The notes: generated by a model not told the origin, from the sequence alone. Positions 38,544 through 47,554 are shown, numbered from the stretch's first letter. The stretch is 64,000 nt of DNA from Janthinobacterium sp. J1-1 (GCF_030944405.1 NZ_CP132339.1:3100001-3164000), one strand, 5' to 3'. A program made the numbers and translations.

Positions 38544-40700
38544 GTGCTTGAGGCCAGGGTCGCGCAGTGTTTGCGCCTGAGCCATGAAGCGCAGCAGCAG
38601 GGCGGCCCGCAACTGGCCGCCACCCTGGCGCAGTTGCAGGGCGAACTGGAGCAATTGCGTGGCGTCAGCCGGCCCGTGCTGCGCCTGGCGCCGGCCGACG
38701 CCTTGCTGGAAATCGACCTCGACGGTTATTTGATCGGCTGGAACCATGGCGCCGACCAGATGTTCGGCTATGCCGAGTTCGAAGCGCTGGGCCAGCACAT
38801 CCTGTTCCTGTATCCGCCCGACGACATGCAGACCAGCCCGGTGGAACTGCTGCCGGCGCAGGCCGAAGTGGCGGTCGATGTGTTGCGCCGCAAGAAGTCG
38901 GGCGTGCTGACCTGGCTGCGCATGCAGCGCCACGCCATCCTCGACCAGTCCGGCAAGACCTGCGGCATGGCCGTGCGGCTGTCAATGCTGGCCGAACCGC
39001 TGCCCGATATCGACAAGGTGAAATTGCACGCGCGCATCATCGAAGACAGCGAGCAGGGCGTGCTGATCACCGACGCCGACGAGCGCATCGTTTCCGTCAA
39101 CAGTTCCTTCAGCCGCATCACCGGTTACTCGCCGGCCGAAGCGATTGGCCGCACGCCGGACCTGCTGCGCTCGGGCGTGCACGACGCCGAGTTCCGCGCC
39201 AAGGTGCGCGCCGCCATGCGCGGCCACGGTTCCTGGCGCGGCGAAATCATCGGCCGGCGCAAGAATGGCGAACTGTTTCCGCAAGCGGTGACGATCAGCG
39301 TGGTGCGCAATGAATTCGGCGACATCAGTCATGTGTTTTCCCTGTTTTCCGATATCTCGGTGCACAAGGATGCCGAGGCGCGCATGCAGCGCATGGCCAA
39401 TTACGACGGCCTGACCGGCTTGCCCAACCGCTGCCTGCTGAACCAGCTGGTGGTGCAGGGCCTGGCCGAAGCGAAGCGCCAGGAAACCCATGGCGCGCTG
39501 ATGGTGATCGACATCAGCCGCATCGGTTCGATCAGCGACACCCTGGGCCACGAAGTAGGCGACCAGCTGGTGATCGCCATCGGCGAACTGTTCCGTGGCG
39601 CGCTGCGCGACGCCGATATCCTGGCGCGTGTCGACAACAGCAAGTTCGTCGTGGCGCTATTGCATATCGAAAAGCGCGAACACGCGGCGAATGTGGCGCA
39701 AAAGCTGCTGAACCTGCTCGAAGCGCCGATCCGCATCGACAGCCACGCCTTGTACGTGGGCGCCAGCATCGGCATTACGGTCTACCCGGAAGATGGCATG
39801 GAAGCGCCGGCCCTGTTCCGCTTTGCCGACGTGGCCGTGGCAAAAGCGGCGCAGACCATCGAGCCGACCTTTTTGTTTTACCGCGAAGACATGAATCGCC
39901 GCGCCAAGGAGCATTTGCGCCTGGAAAGCGAAATGCGCCTCGCCCTGGGCGACCAGGAACTGGAACTGCATTACCAGCCGAAAGTGAGCTTGAGCAGTGG
40001 CCAGATCGTCGGCGCGGAAGCCTTGCTGCGCTGGAAGCATCCGCTGCGCGGCATGGTCTCGCCCGGCGTCTTCATTCCGGTCGCCGAAGAAACCAGTTTG
40101 ATACTGGAACTGGGCACCTGGGTGCTTGATGAAGCCTGCCGCCAGATCCGCGAATGGGAAGACCGCGGCCTGCATATGCCGGTGATCGCCGTCAACCTGT
40201 CGGCGCGCCAGTTCGACGCCCACTTGCCGGCAAGGGTGGCGGCCGTGCTGGAACGCTACCAGGTACGGCCCGACCAGATCATGCTGGAAATTACCGAAAG
40301 CCTCTTGATGCGCGGCGCCGACAAGGTGATCGAGATCATGAACGAGCTGGTGGCCATGGGCCTGGCGCTGGCGCTGGACGACTTCGGCACCGGCTATTCC
40401 AGCCTGGCGTATTTGAAAAAGTTCCCGATCAGCACCCTGAAAATCGACCGCGCTTTCGTGATCGGCCTGCCCTACGAGGAAAACGACTGCGCCATCGCGC
40501 GCGCCATCGTCACCATGGCGCAGCAGCTGCGCCAGGAAATCGTCGCCGAAGGCGTGGAAACGCCGGAACAGATGCGTTTCCTGCGCAGCCTGGGGTGCGA
40601 CCAGTTGCAGGGTTATCTGTTCAGCCCGGCGGTGACGGCGGGCGAGTTCGAAATCATGCTCGATGAAGGCAAGCATTTGCACCTGGAAGAGGTGATGTAG
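38544..40700 (+). CDS. PAS-PAS-degenerate GGDEF-EAL protein, predicted c-di-GMP phosphodiesterase
   Basis: 718 residues from a GTG with GGAGG 4 nt upstream; a TTG at 38523 is the only earlier option. Domains: a coiled N-terminus, PAS 1 (about 45-145), PAS 2 (about 165-285, ARIIEDSEQGVLITDADERIVSVNSSF), a GGDEF-type domain (about 285-445), then EAL (about 460-710). The cyclase signature GGDEF is replaced by DNSKF at 364-368, so diguanylate synthesis is unlikely. The EAL domain keeps EALLRW (from E492), NLSARQF, EITES, DDFGTGYSSLAYLKKFP and KIDRAFV. Hydrolysis of c-di-GMP is therefore expected. No membrane helix is evident, so it is cytoplasmic. Confidence 0.92.
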   Translation: MLEARVAQCLRLSHEAQQQGGPQLAATLAQLQGELEQLRGVSRPVLRLAPADALLEIDLDGYLIGWNHGADQMFGYAEFEALGQHILFLYPPDDMQTSPVELLPAQAEVAVDVLRRKKSGVLTWLRMQRHAILDQSGKTCGMAVRLSMLAEPLPDIDKVKLHARIIEDSEQGVLITDADERIVSVNSSFSRITGYSPAEAIGRTPDLLRSGVHDAEFRAKVRAAMRGHGSWRGEIIGRRKNGELFPQAVTISVVRNEFGDISHVFSLFSDISVHKDAEARMQRMANYDGLTGLPNRCLLNQLVVQGLAEAKRQETHGALMVIDISRIGSISDTLGHEVGDQLVIAIGELFRGALRDADILARVDNSKFVVALLHIEKREHAANVAQKLLNLLEAPIRIDSHALYVGASIGITVYPEDGMEAPALFRFADVAVAKAAQTIEPTFLFYREDMNRRAKEHLRLESEMRLALGDQELELHYQPKVSLSSGQIVGAEALLRWKHPLRGMVSPGVFIPVAEETSLILELGTWVLDEACRQIREWEDRGLHMPVIAVNLSARQFDAHLPARVAAVLERYQVRPDQIMLEITESLLMRGADKVIEIMNELVAMGLALALDDFGTGYSSLAYLKKFPISTLKIDRAFVIGLPYEENDCAIARAIVTMAQQLRQEIVAEGVETPEQMRFLRSLGCDQLQGYLFSPAVTAGEFEIMLDEGKHLHLEEVM

Positions 40701-40708
40701 CCTTGCCG

Positions 40709-41260
40709 CTATATTCGCAGCACGCCGCGAAAGCCGCGCGCCGCATAGTAGGATTCGGCGCCGTTGTGATACACGAACACCTGGCCGTAGCGGCGGTCGC
40801 CAAACAGCGCGCCGCCCAGTGTTCTCACGCTGTCCGGCGTGGCTATCCAGCTGGATGTTTTCCGGTCGAATTCGCCCAGCTGCTGCAGTTGACGGTATTC
40901 ATCCTCCGTCAGCAGGGTCACGCCCATCTTGCTGGCCGCCCCGATGGCGCTGCCGGCCGGCTTGTTGTCCTTGCGCGCCTGCCATGCGGCCTGGTCGAAG
41001 CACAGGCTGCGCCGGCCTGCAGGGCTTTCGGCGCAGCAATCGCAAAACGCCAGCCTGTGCGTGTCGCCGTCAACGGTGCCCCCGTCAAAAGTGACAATGT
41101 CCGGTTCGCCGCCAGTGTCCTCCATTGCCTGCAGCGCCTGCAGATGCGCCGGCGCCGCTTCCAGCCTGGCGAGAACCAGCTCCCAGGCCAGGCCAGGGTG
41201 GCGCTGCCTATTGTTGCTGAAGCGGGTGTGCAAGATGCTGATCAGCTCGCTGGTATTCAT
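40709..41260 (-). CDS. DUF4256 family protein
   Basis: 183 residues. It matches the DUF4256 pattern as I recall it: CDCCAESPAGRRSLCFDQAAW, MGVTLLTEDEYRQLQQLGEFDRKTSSWI, and the C-terminal LGGALFGDRRYGQVFVYHNGAESYYAARGFRG. Function unknown. The ATG at 41260 has a ribosome site (GGGAG); an ATG at 41290 would add 10 residues and overlap the neighbouring LysR gene. Convergent with the EAL gene, 8 nt apart. Confidence 0.85.
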   Translation of the reverse strand: MNTSELISILHTRFSNNRQRHPGLAWELVLARLEAAPAHLQALQAMEDTGGEPDIVTFDGGTVDGDTHRLAFCDCCAESPAGRRSLCFDQAAWQARKDNKPAGSAIGAASKMGVTLLTEDEYRQLQQLGEFDRKTSSWIATPDSVRTLGGALFGDRRYGQVFVYHNGAESYYAARGFRGVLRI

Positions 41261-41286
41261 CGGTATGCTCCCGGTGGTGGGCAAGG

Positions 41287-42207
41287 TCAAGCCAGTTTGA
41301 CCTTTTCCAGCAGGTAGTCAAGCATCACGCGCACGCGCGCCGGCACTTGCTGGCCCGGCCCGACAAAGACGGCGTGGACGATTTCACTATCGCCCGGATT
41401 GAACGCTTCCAGCACCGGCACCAGCAATCCCCGGTCGATATCGGGCTGCACATGCAGCCGTGAAAAACGCCCCAGGCCCATGCCGGCCAGCACCAGCTGG
41501 CGCATGCTGTCGCCATCGCTGATTTGCGTATTGCCTTGCGGCGTGACTTGCAGCGTGCCGCCCGCGCCATCAAGAAAAGGCCAGGTTTCGTTCTGGCAGC
41601 GAAAATTGAAAGCCAGCAGATTGTGCTGGTCCAGGTCCGCCAGCGTGCGCGGCGTGCCGTGGCGCTCCAGGTAGCCGGGCGAGGCCACCACCACCATCGT
41701 ATCTTCCCCGAGTTTGCGCGCCACCAGGTTCGATTCCTTCAGCTTGCCGGTGCGGATGGCGATATCGGTGCGGTCTTCCAGCAGGTCGACCACGGCGTCG
41801 CTGACCACCACGTCGAGCACGATGTCGGGATAGCGCCGGGCAAATTCGGGCAGGATGGGCAGCAGGTGGCGCACGCCGAACGGGACAAAACAATTGATGC
41901 GCAAGCGCCCGCGCGGCGCGGCGCCTTGCGCCGCCTCGCGCTCGGCGCCGTCGATATCGTCGAGGATGCGCTTGCTTTGCGCATAAAACGCGTCGCCTTC
42001 GGGCGTGGTGTGCAGCTGGCGCGTGCTGCGCTGGAGCAAGCGCGCACCGAGCCGCGCTTCCAGGCGATTGACCAGCTTGCTGACAGCCGATGGCGTCAGC
42101 GCCAGCTTGCACGCCGCCGCCGTGAAGCTACCCGCTTCCACCACCGTGACAAACACGGCCATTTCAAACGAGCGATTGATATCGTGCCTGGCCATTGCTG
42201 AATCCAT
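41287..42207 (-). CDS. LysR-family transcriptional regulator (divergent to MFS transporter)
   Basis: 306 residues from the ATG at 42207; a second ATG at 42195 is possible. The helix-turn-helix reads FEMAVFVTVVEAGSFTAAACKLALTPSAVSKLVNRLEARLGARLLQRSTR, a CrgA/DmlR-like subclass with the RSTR motif. The substrate-binding domain follows (GRLRINCFVPFGVRHLLPILPEF). It is divergent from the MFS gene with only 87 bp between them, including a TATAGA-AG-TCTATA palindrome, so it most likely controls that transporter and itself. Confidence 0.93.
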   Translation of the reverse strand: MDSAMARHDINRSFEMAVFVTVVEAGSFTAAACKLALTPSAVSKLVNRLEARLGARLLQRSTRQLHTTPEGDAFYAQSKRILDDIDGAEREAAQGAAPRGRLRINCFVPFGVRHLLPILPEFARRYPDIVLDVVVSDAVVDLLEDRTDIAIRTGKLKESNLVARKLGEDTMVVVASPGYLERHGTPRTLADLDQHNLLAFNFRCQNETWPFLDGAGGTLQVTPQGNTQISDGDSMRQLVLAGMGLGRFSRLHVQPDIDRGLLVPVLEAFNPGDSEIVHAVFVGPGQQVPARVRVMLDYLLEKVKLA

Positions 42208-42224
42208 TTCACAGGTGTTTCGAT

Positions 42225-42238
42225 TATAGAAGTCTATA
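42225..42238. promoter_or_regulatory. LysR-type operator between the LysR and MFS genes
   Basis: A perfect palindrome TATAGA-AG-TCTATA fits the T-N11-A rule of LysR operators. It is 18 nt from the regulator start and 57 nt from the transporter start. Confidence 0.7.
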
Positions 42239-42294
42239 TCAAAAGTACTGCGGGCTCTACACTGAAGGTCTTGAATTGATCGCCGGAGAATCGC

Positions 42295-43515
42295 ATGAGC
42301 ACTACCGTTGTCACTACCAAAATGCCGCCCGGCGTGCTGTCGCTGGCCGTCGGTGCCTTTGCCATCGGGGTCACCGAATTTATTGTCGTTGGCATCCTGC
42401 CGGCGATTGCCAGGGACTTGCATATCTCCATCGAATCGGCCGGCTCGCTGGTCAGTCTGTATGCGCTGGCGCTGGCCATCGGCACGCCGCTGCTGGTGAT
42501 CGGCCTGTCGCGCCTGCCGCGCAAGCTGGCCTTGCTGGGGCTGATGACAGTATTTTTGGCCGGCAATTTGCTGGCGGCGCTGTCGCATACCTTCGAACTG
42601 TTACTGGTGGGCCGGGTCATCACCGCCGTCGCGCACGGTACTTTTTTTGCCATCGGCGCCACGGTGGCGGCCAACCTGGTGCCGAAGGCCCAGGCGGGCA
42701 GAGCGATCTCCGTGATGTTTGCCGGCCTGACCCTGGCCATGGTGATCGGCGTGCCGCTCGGCAGTTTCCTGGGCAACCTGATGGGTTGGCGCCTGCCCTT
42801 CTTTGCCGTGGCGGCGTTGGCCGCGCTGGGCCTGGCCGCGATGGCGCGCTGGCTGCCGGCGGGCCTGGCCCGAGGGGCGGGCGGCAAGGCGGCCACGCAA
42901 CTGGCGGCGCTCGGCAGCGGCCCCATCCTGACCATGATGGCGGTCACCGTGTTCGGTTTCGGCGGCAGCTTTGCCGCGTTTACGTTCATTACGCCGATAT
43001 TGACCGACATCACCGGCTTTTCCGCCACCATGGCCAGCGCCTTGCTGATCGTGTTCGGCGCCGCCACGTTTGCCGGCAACCTGGGTGGCGGCTATCTGAC
43101 CAGCCATGTCGGCTGGCAAAAAGCGCTGCGCCTGATGCTGTTGCTGCTGGCCGCCACGCAAGTGGGCGTGGCGCTGGCGATCGGCTCGCAGTGGATGATG
43201 GTGGTGATGCTGTTTGTCTGGGGCGTGTTTGCGTTTGGGTTGTCGCCGGCGCTGCAGGCCGGCATGCTGGCCACGGCCGAGCGTCATACGCCGAAGGCCG
43301 TCGATTTCGCTTCCGGCCTGAATATCTCGGCCTTCAACCTGGGCATCTCTTTGGGTTCGATGCTGGGTGCGCTGATGGTGTCGCGCCAGCTGATGGCGTC
43401 GTCGCCGTGGGCGGGCGTCGCCGCATCGCTGCTGGCGCTGCTGCCGCTGGCCTGGCTGGCACGCCGCCGCCGCCCGGCAGCCGAGGAGACCAGGGCGGCG
43501 GTTTGCGAGCGCTGA
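42295..43515 (+). CDS. MFS transporter (DHA1/AraJ-YdhP-like)
   Basis: 406 residues with about 12 helices. AFAIGVTEFIVVGILPAIARDL opens the family, and LPRKLALLG is the inter-helix basic motif. GRVITAVAHGTFFAIGATVAANLVP and VIGVPLGSFLGNLMGWRLPFF are the TM4-5 signatures of proton-driven drug or sugar exporters. A strong ribosome site (GGAG) precedes it. Paralogous to the MFS gene at 49219. It ends 4 nt from the stop of the convergent TonB receptor gene. Confidence 0.92.
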   Translation: MSTTVVTTKMPPGVLSLAVGAFAIGVTEFIVVGILPAIARDLHISIESAGSLVSLYALALAIGTPLLVIGLSRLPRKLALLGLMTVFLAGNLLAALSHTFELLLVGRVITAVAHGTFFAIGATVAANLVPKAQAGRAISVMFAGLTLAMVIGVPLGSFLGNLMGWRLPFFAVAALAALGLAAMARWLPAGLARGAGGKAATQLAALGSGPILTMMAVTVFGFGGSFAAFTFITPILTDITGFSATMASALLIVFGAATFAGNLGGGYLTSHVGWQKALRLMLLLLAATQVGVALAIGSQWMMVVMLFVWGVFAFGLSPALQAGMLATAERHTPKAVDFASGLNISAFNLGISLGSMLGALMVSRQLMASSPWAGVAASLLALLPLAWLARRRRPAAEETRAAVCER

Positions 43516-43519
43516 GGGC

Positions 43520-45961
43520 TTACAGGTCGAACTGCGCTGACAGCAGCAAGGTGCGCGCCGCCGCCGCCGTGCTGACGGTCAGCAAGGTGCTGCTCGACAG
43601 CCAGTAGTTCCTGTTGAACAGGTTCTCCACGCTGGCGCGCAAGGCCACCGGCTTGCCCATGATGGTGGTGCGGTAGCGGGCACCGGCATCGACCCGGGTC
43701 CACGACGGCATGTCCAGCGTATTGGCCACATCATAAGGCGTGGCGGCGGTGTGGATGGCGCGCGCATTGACGCTCAGGCCATGTACGCCCGGCACGTCCC
43801 AGTCGGCGCCCAGGTTGAGCGTGTACTTGGGCACGCCGATCGCGTCCTTGCCCTGGTTGACCGCGCCGGCCGAGCGTTTCAGCGTGGCGTCGTAGATGGT
43901 GGCGCTGGCCATCAGGCGCAGGTTGCGCACGGCTTCGCCGACGGCGGACAATTCCAGGCCGCGGTTGCGCTGGGTGCCGTCCATGCTGTAGATATTGGTG
44001 GCCTGGTCGGTGATGGCGTTCGGCCGGTCGATCTGGAACACCGACACGCCCGTCATGACCTGCTTGTGTTCCATCTTGACGCCCAGTTCATACTGTTTCG
44101 ACTTGAACGGCGCGAACACCTCGCCCGCATTGGCGGTGGTGGCCGGCGCCGACGAGCCGCGCGTCAGGCCCGAGGTAAAGTTGCCGTACAAGGAAACATT
44201 TGGCAGCGGACGCACCACCACGCCGGCGATCGGCGAGACGGCGCTTTCGCTGTACGAGCTGGTGACCGCGCCGGCCGCGCTGAAGTTCTGGGCTTGCACC
44301 TTTTGCTGGTGCAGGCCGCCCGTCAGCATGACGCGGCCGTCGGCGAAGGACACGGTGTCCGTCAGCGACATGCTGGTCAGCTGGGTTTCGGAGGTCTTGG
44401 TCGGCGACAGGCGTTCGCCGGTGACCTGGTACACGGGCACCGGCGCGTAGATATTCGAATCGAGCTTGGTGCTGGCGGGCGCCGCCAGATAAAAGCTGCC
44501 CGCTTCCTGTTCCAGGCGCGAGGCCGTCAGGGTCAGCACGTGTTGCACGCCCAGCGTGTTGAAGCGTGCGCGGGCGCCCACTTCGCCGGTCTTGCTGCGC
44601 GATGCCGCGTCGTACCAGGCGCTGCTGATGCGCAGGTTGCCCAGTTCATCCATGCCATCGCCGCTGCGCGCCGACGGAAAATCCTGTTCGCTGGCGCCGT
44701 AATGGTAGCCGGCCGCGGCGTACAGCATGATCTGCGGCGACAGGTCGTATTCCAGGCGCGAGGCGATGGTGGCGTCGCGCAGCGCCAGGTCGGCGCCGGC
44801 ATACACGGCGCGGTGGCCGGAAGGCGCTTGTGGCAGGCGGGTGATGCCCGACCGGAAGCCGGTCTGCGCGCGGAAGTTGTCGGTGTCTTCGCGCTGGGCA
44901 TAGCTGTCCACCGACCAGCGCACGGCGTCGGAACGGTAGTCCAGCGCCAGCGCCACCAGGCCGAACTCCTGCTTGCCGCCGTCGATATTGGTGTCGCCCT
45001 TGCGGTAGGCGCCGTTGAAGCGCACGCCCCAGGCGTTGTCCGGGCCGAAGCGGCGGCCCACGTCCAGGTGGCCGCCCAGCAGGGCCGCGCTTTCATAGGT
45101 GGCGGTCAGGCTGGTGATGGGCTCGTCCCTGGCGCGCTTGGTGACGACATTGATATTGCCGCCGATGCTGCCATTCGGGCTGATGCCGTACATCAGGGTA
45201 CCCGGACCCTTGAGCACTTCGACGCGCTCCATGAAGGCGGTCGGCATGCGGTTCGACGACGTGAGGCCGTACAGGCCGTTCAGGCCCACGTCGCCGCTGG
45301 TGACATTGAAGCCGCGGATCTGGAAGTCTTCGCTGAAGCCGCCGGTCGAGGTCATGGTGCGCACCGATGCCTCGTTGACGACCACGTCGGCCAGGGTGCG
45401 GGCCTGCTGGTCTTCGAGGATGCGGGCGGTGTAATTGGTGGTGCTGAACGGCGTGTCCATCACGTCGGCAAAGCCCAGCACGCCCAGGCCGCCGGCGCGC
45501 GCCAGGCGGCCGCCGGCCAGGTCGTTGCCGCTCCTGGCGCCGGTGATCAGCACGCGGTCGATGGACGAGGTATCGGCGGTGCTGGTGACCACCAGTTCCG
45601 GCATGGCGCCGGCCTGGGTGGCGATCGCCTTGCGCAGCGCATAGGCGCCGTTCGGCTGGGCCACGGCTTCCAGCCCGCTACCTTCGAGCAGGGCCGCCAG
45701 GCCCTGCTGGGCGGTGTAGTCGCCTTTCAGGCCGCTGCTGGTCTTGCCTGCGGTCAGCTTGCCGTCGATGGCCAGCAGGATGCCGGTGCTGCTGGCGAAG
45801 CGGTTCAGCGCGCCGTCCAGCGTGCCCGCGGCGATCTCGACATGGCGCCGGGCTTCCGCCGGCGACTGGGCCAGCGTGGCGCCGGCGCCCATCGACAATG
45901 CGGCCAGCAAAACGGCCTGGGCCATGCGGCGCAGGGGGAACGGTGACATTGGGTGCGACAT
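43520..45961 (-). CDS. TonB-dependent receptor with STN signalling domain (FecA-like)
   Basis: 813 residues. A signal peptide (to about residue 31, ATLAQ) is followed by an N-terminal STN signalling domain (about 40-110, TLDGALNRFASSTGILLAIDGKLTAG). The plug comes next (LADVVVNEASVRTMTSTGG...RVEVLKGPGTLMYG), then a 22-strand-type barrel ending in the aromatic-terminal LLLSAQFDL. The STN domain contacts FecR, whose gene is directly upstream. Siderophore or other iron-chelate uptake is expected; the ligand is unknown. A ribosome site (AAGGA) supports the ATG at 45961. Confidence 0.94.
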   Translation of the reverse strand: MSHPMSPFPLRRMAQAVLLAALSMGAGATLAQSPAEARRHVEIAAGTLDGALNRFASSTGILLAIDGKLTAGKTSSGLKGDYTAQQGLAALLEGSGLEAVAQPNGAYALRKAIATQAGAMPELVVTSTADTSSIDRVLITGARSGNDLAGGRLARAGGLGVLGFADVMDTPFSTTNYTARILEDQQARTLADVVVNEASVRTMTSTGGFSEDFQIRGFNVTSGDVGLNGLYGLTSSNRMPTAFMERVEVLKGPGTLMYGISPNGSIGGNINVVTKRARDEPITSLTATYESAALLGGHLDVGRRFGPDNAWGVRFNGAYRKGDTNIDGGKQEFGLVALALDYRSDAVRWSVDSYAQREDTDNFRAQTGFRSGITRLPQAPSGHRAVYAGADLALRDATIASRLEYDLSPQIMLYAAAGYHYGASEQDFPSARSGDGMDELGNLRISSAWYDAASRSKTGEVGARARFNTLGVQHVLTLTASRLEQEAGSFYLAAPASTKLDSNIYAPVPVYQVTGERLSPTKTSETQLTSMSLTDTVSFADGRVMLTGGLHQQKVQAQNFSAAGAVTSSYSESAVSPIAGVVVRPLPNVSLYGNFTSGLTRGSSAPATTANAGEVFAPFKSKQYELGVKMEHKQVMTGVSVFQIDRPNAITDQATNIYSMDGTQRNRGLELSAVGEAVRNLRLMASATIYDATLKRSAGAVNQGKDAIGVPKYTLNLGADWDVPGVHGLSVNARAIHTAATPYDVANTLDMPSWTRVDAGARYRTTIMGKPVALRASVENLFNRNYWLSSSTLLTVSTAAAARTLLLSAQFDL

Positions 45962-46017
45962 GAAGGTGATCCTTTTCAGTTCAAGATGGGGGTGATACCT
46001 GATATCCCGTATGAAAA

Positions 46018-46038
46018 GAAAAAAGTGCTACCGCTTTT
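46018..46038 (-). terminator. Possible attenuator between fecR-type gene and receptor gene
   Basis: On the minus strand AAAAGCG-GTAG-CACTTTT forms a 7-bp, mostly A-T stem with one G-T pair, followed by a T-rich run. It lies 3 nt after the fecR-type stop. It may give partial termination or be a processing site; the stem is weak. Confidence 0.35.
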
Positions 46039-46040
46039 GC

Positions 46041-47018
46041 CTATTTTTTTTCGACGGGCTGCACCGTCACCCAGTAACGGGTCCGGTAACGCACCTGTAC
46101 CGGCAGCGCCTGCACCAGGGCAGCCAGCACTTTGTCGGTGTCGCCCAGCGGGTAGATGCCCGATACCAGCTGGTTGGCCACGGCCGGATCGCAATCGATC
46201 ACGCCGTGCCGATGGCGGGCCAGCTCGGCCAGGAAATCCTGCAGGCGCATCTGCTCGGCTTCCAGTTCGCCGGCCAGCCAGGCCGGATCAAGGGGTGGCA
46301 GCGGCTGGGGTGGCTCGGCCTGCCGTGCGCTCAGGCGCAGCTGGCTGCCGGCCGCCAGCCGCCGCAGCGACGCCGGCTGCAGGCGTGGCCGTACTTCCAC
46401 CACGCCCTCGTAGACTTGCACCTGCGTATGTTCGCCATGCTGGTAGACCAGGAAACGCGTGCCCAGCGCGCGCGCCGTGCCGTGCGCCGTGTGGACCACG
46501 AAAGGGCGGTAGGGCCGGCCATGATCCTTGCCGGTGGTAATCATGATCTCGCCGCGGTGCAGGTCGATGCGGCGCTGGCCGGCATCGAAGCGCACGTCCA
46601 GCGCGGTGGCCGTGTTCATGGCGATGCGGCTGCCGTCGGCCAGCACGATGTCGCGCCGTTCGCCGGTGGCGGTGCTGTATTGCGCCGTCATCGCCTGCCA
46701 GCTTTCGGTCTCGCGCACGGCCTGCAACGCCGCGCCGCCGCCGCACAGCAGCGCCAGGCCGCGCAGTACGGCGCGCCGGCTGTTGCGCCGGGACGCGGCG
46801 CGCAGCACCGGGCCGGCGGTTCCGGCCGGCACGCTGCGCAGGCGCTGCTGCATCTGCTGCACCGCCTGCCAGGCCTGCTCATGCGCGGCCGACGCCTGGC
46901 GCCAGCGGCTCAACGCCTGCTGTTCTTCGTGGGTCGCTTCGCCGGACCACATCGTCACCAGCCAGGAAAGCGCCTGCTGATGCAGTTCGGACGGCACGTT
47001 GTCGGTGGCGCCGTTCAA
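46041..47018 (-). CDS. FecR-family anti-sigma/sensor protein
   Basis: 325 residues. The N-terminal cytoplasmic DUF4880 segment reads HQQALSWLVTMWSGEATHEEQQALSRW. One membrane helix follows (about 85-102), then the periplasmic FecR domain (IVLADGSRIAMNTATALDVRFDAGQRRIDLHRGEIMI; FRVHT-like FVVHTAHGTARALGTRFLVY). It relays the receptor signal to the sigma factor. No ATG is available at the expected start. The first codon after the sigma gene's TGA is TTG in the same frame; a GTG seven codons later is the alternative. Confidence 0.9.
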   Translation of the reverse strand: MNGATDNVPSELHQQALSWLVTMWSGEATHEEQQALSRWRQASAAHEQAWQAVQQMQQRLRSVPAGTAGPVLRAASRRNSRRAVLRGLALLCGGGAALQAVRETESWQAMTAQYSTATGERRDIVLADGSRIAMNTATALDVRFDAGQRRIDLHRGEIMITTGKDHGRPYRPFVVHTAHGTARALGTRFLVYQHGEHTQVQVYEGVVEVRPRLQPASLRRLAAGSQLRLSARQAEPPQPLPPLDPAWLAGELEAEQMRLQDFLAELARHRHGVIDCDPAVANQLVSGIYPLGDTDKVLAALVQALPVQVRYRTRYWVTVQPVEKK

Positions 47019-47525
47019 TCAGGCGGCCATCACGGCAAAGCAGGCCTGCGCCGCCTGCAGCATGTATTTGCGCACCGAGGCGACCGACACGTCCAGCTGC
47101 TGCGCGATGGCGCTGTAGGTCAGGCCGTCGAACTGCGACAGCAGGAACGCCTCGCGCACCCGCACCGGCAGGCGGTCCAGGGCGGCGTCGAGCCGGCACA
47201 GGGTTTCAAGCGTGATGGCGCGCTCTTCCAGCGACGGCAACTGGGCCGGCGGCAGGTGCCGCAGCGCTTCCATGTAAGCATGTTCGAGGCGGCGACGACG
47301 GTACAGGTCCACCACCAGGTGCTTGGCGATGCGCACCAGGTAGGCGCGAGACTGTTCGGCCTGCTCTGGCACGCGGCCCGTGACCAGCACGCGCACATAG
47401 GTATCCTGGGCCACGTCGGCGGCGTCGAAGGCGTTGCCCAGCTTGCCGCGCAACCACCCCACCAGCCAGCCGTGGTTCTGGCTGACCATGTCGGTGAGAA
47501 GATCGGAGGCCGTGCCTGCTGTCAT
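47019..47525 (-). CDS. FecI-type ECF sigma factor
   Basis: 168 residues from the ATG at 47525. Sigma region 2 (NAFDAADVAQDTYVRVLV...SRAYLVRIAKHLVVDLYRRRRLE) and region 4 (LDRLPVRVREAFLLSQFDGLTYSAIAQQLDVSVASVRKYM) are both complete. Two earlier in-frame starts (47555, 47573) would put the start codon inside or before the Fur box, so they are rejected. It directs transcription of the receptor gene when FecR relays a signal. First gene of the operon. Confidence 0.92.
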   Translation of the reverse strand: MTAGTASDLLTDMVSQNHGWLVGWLRGKLGNAFDAADVAQDTYVRVLVTGRVPEQAEQSRAYLVRIAKHLVVDLYRRRRLEHAYMEALRHLPPAQLPSLEERAITLETLCRLDAALDRLPVRVREAFLLSQFDGLTYSAIAQQLDVSVASVRKYMLQAAQACFAVMAA

Positions 47526-47539
47526 GGAAAATAGCTGAT

Positions 47540-47554
47540 TGAGAATTATTCTCA
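47540..47554. promoter_or_regulatory. Fur box upstream of the fecI-type gene
   Basis: TGAGAAT-T-ATTCTCA is a perfect 7-1-7 palindrome in an AT-rich stretch, matching the core of the Fur consensus (7-1-7 form). It sits 15 nt before the sigma factor start, so iron repression of the whole operon is expected. Confidence 0.85.

Noticed and set aside
38429..40726. A 14-bp direct repeat CTATATTCGCAGCA flanks the EAL gene.
   Set aside because: The right copy is the coding end of the DUF4256 gene, and several 14-mers are expected to repeat by chance in 64 kb. No other sign of insertion.
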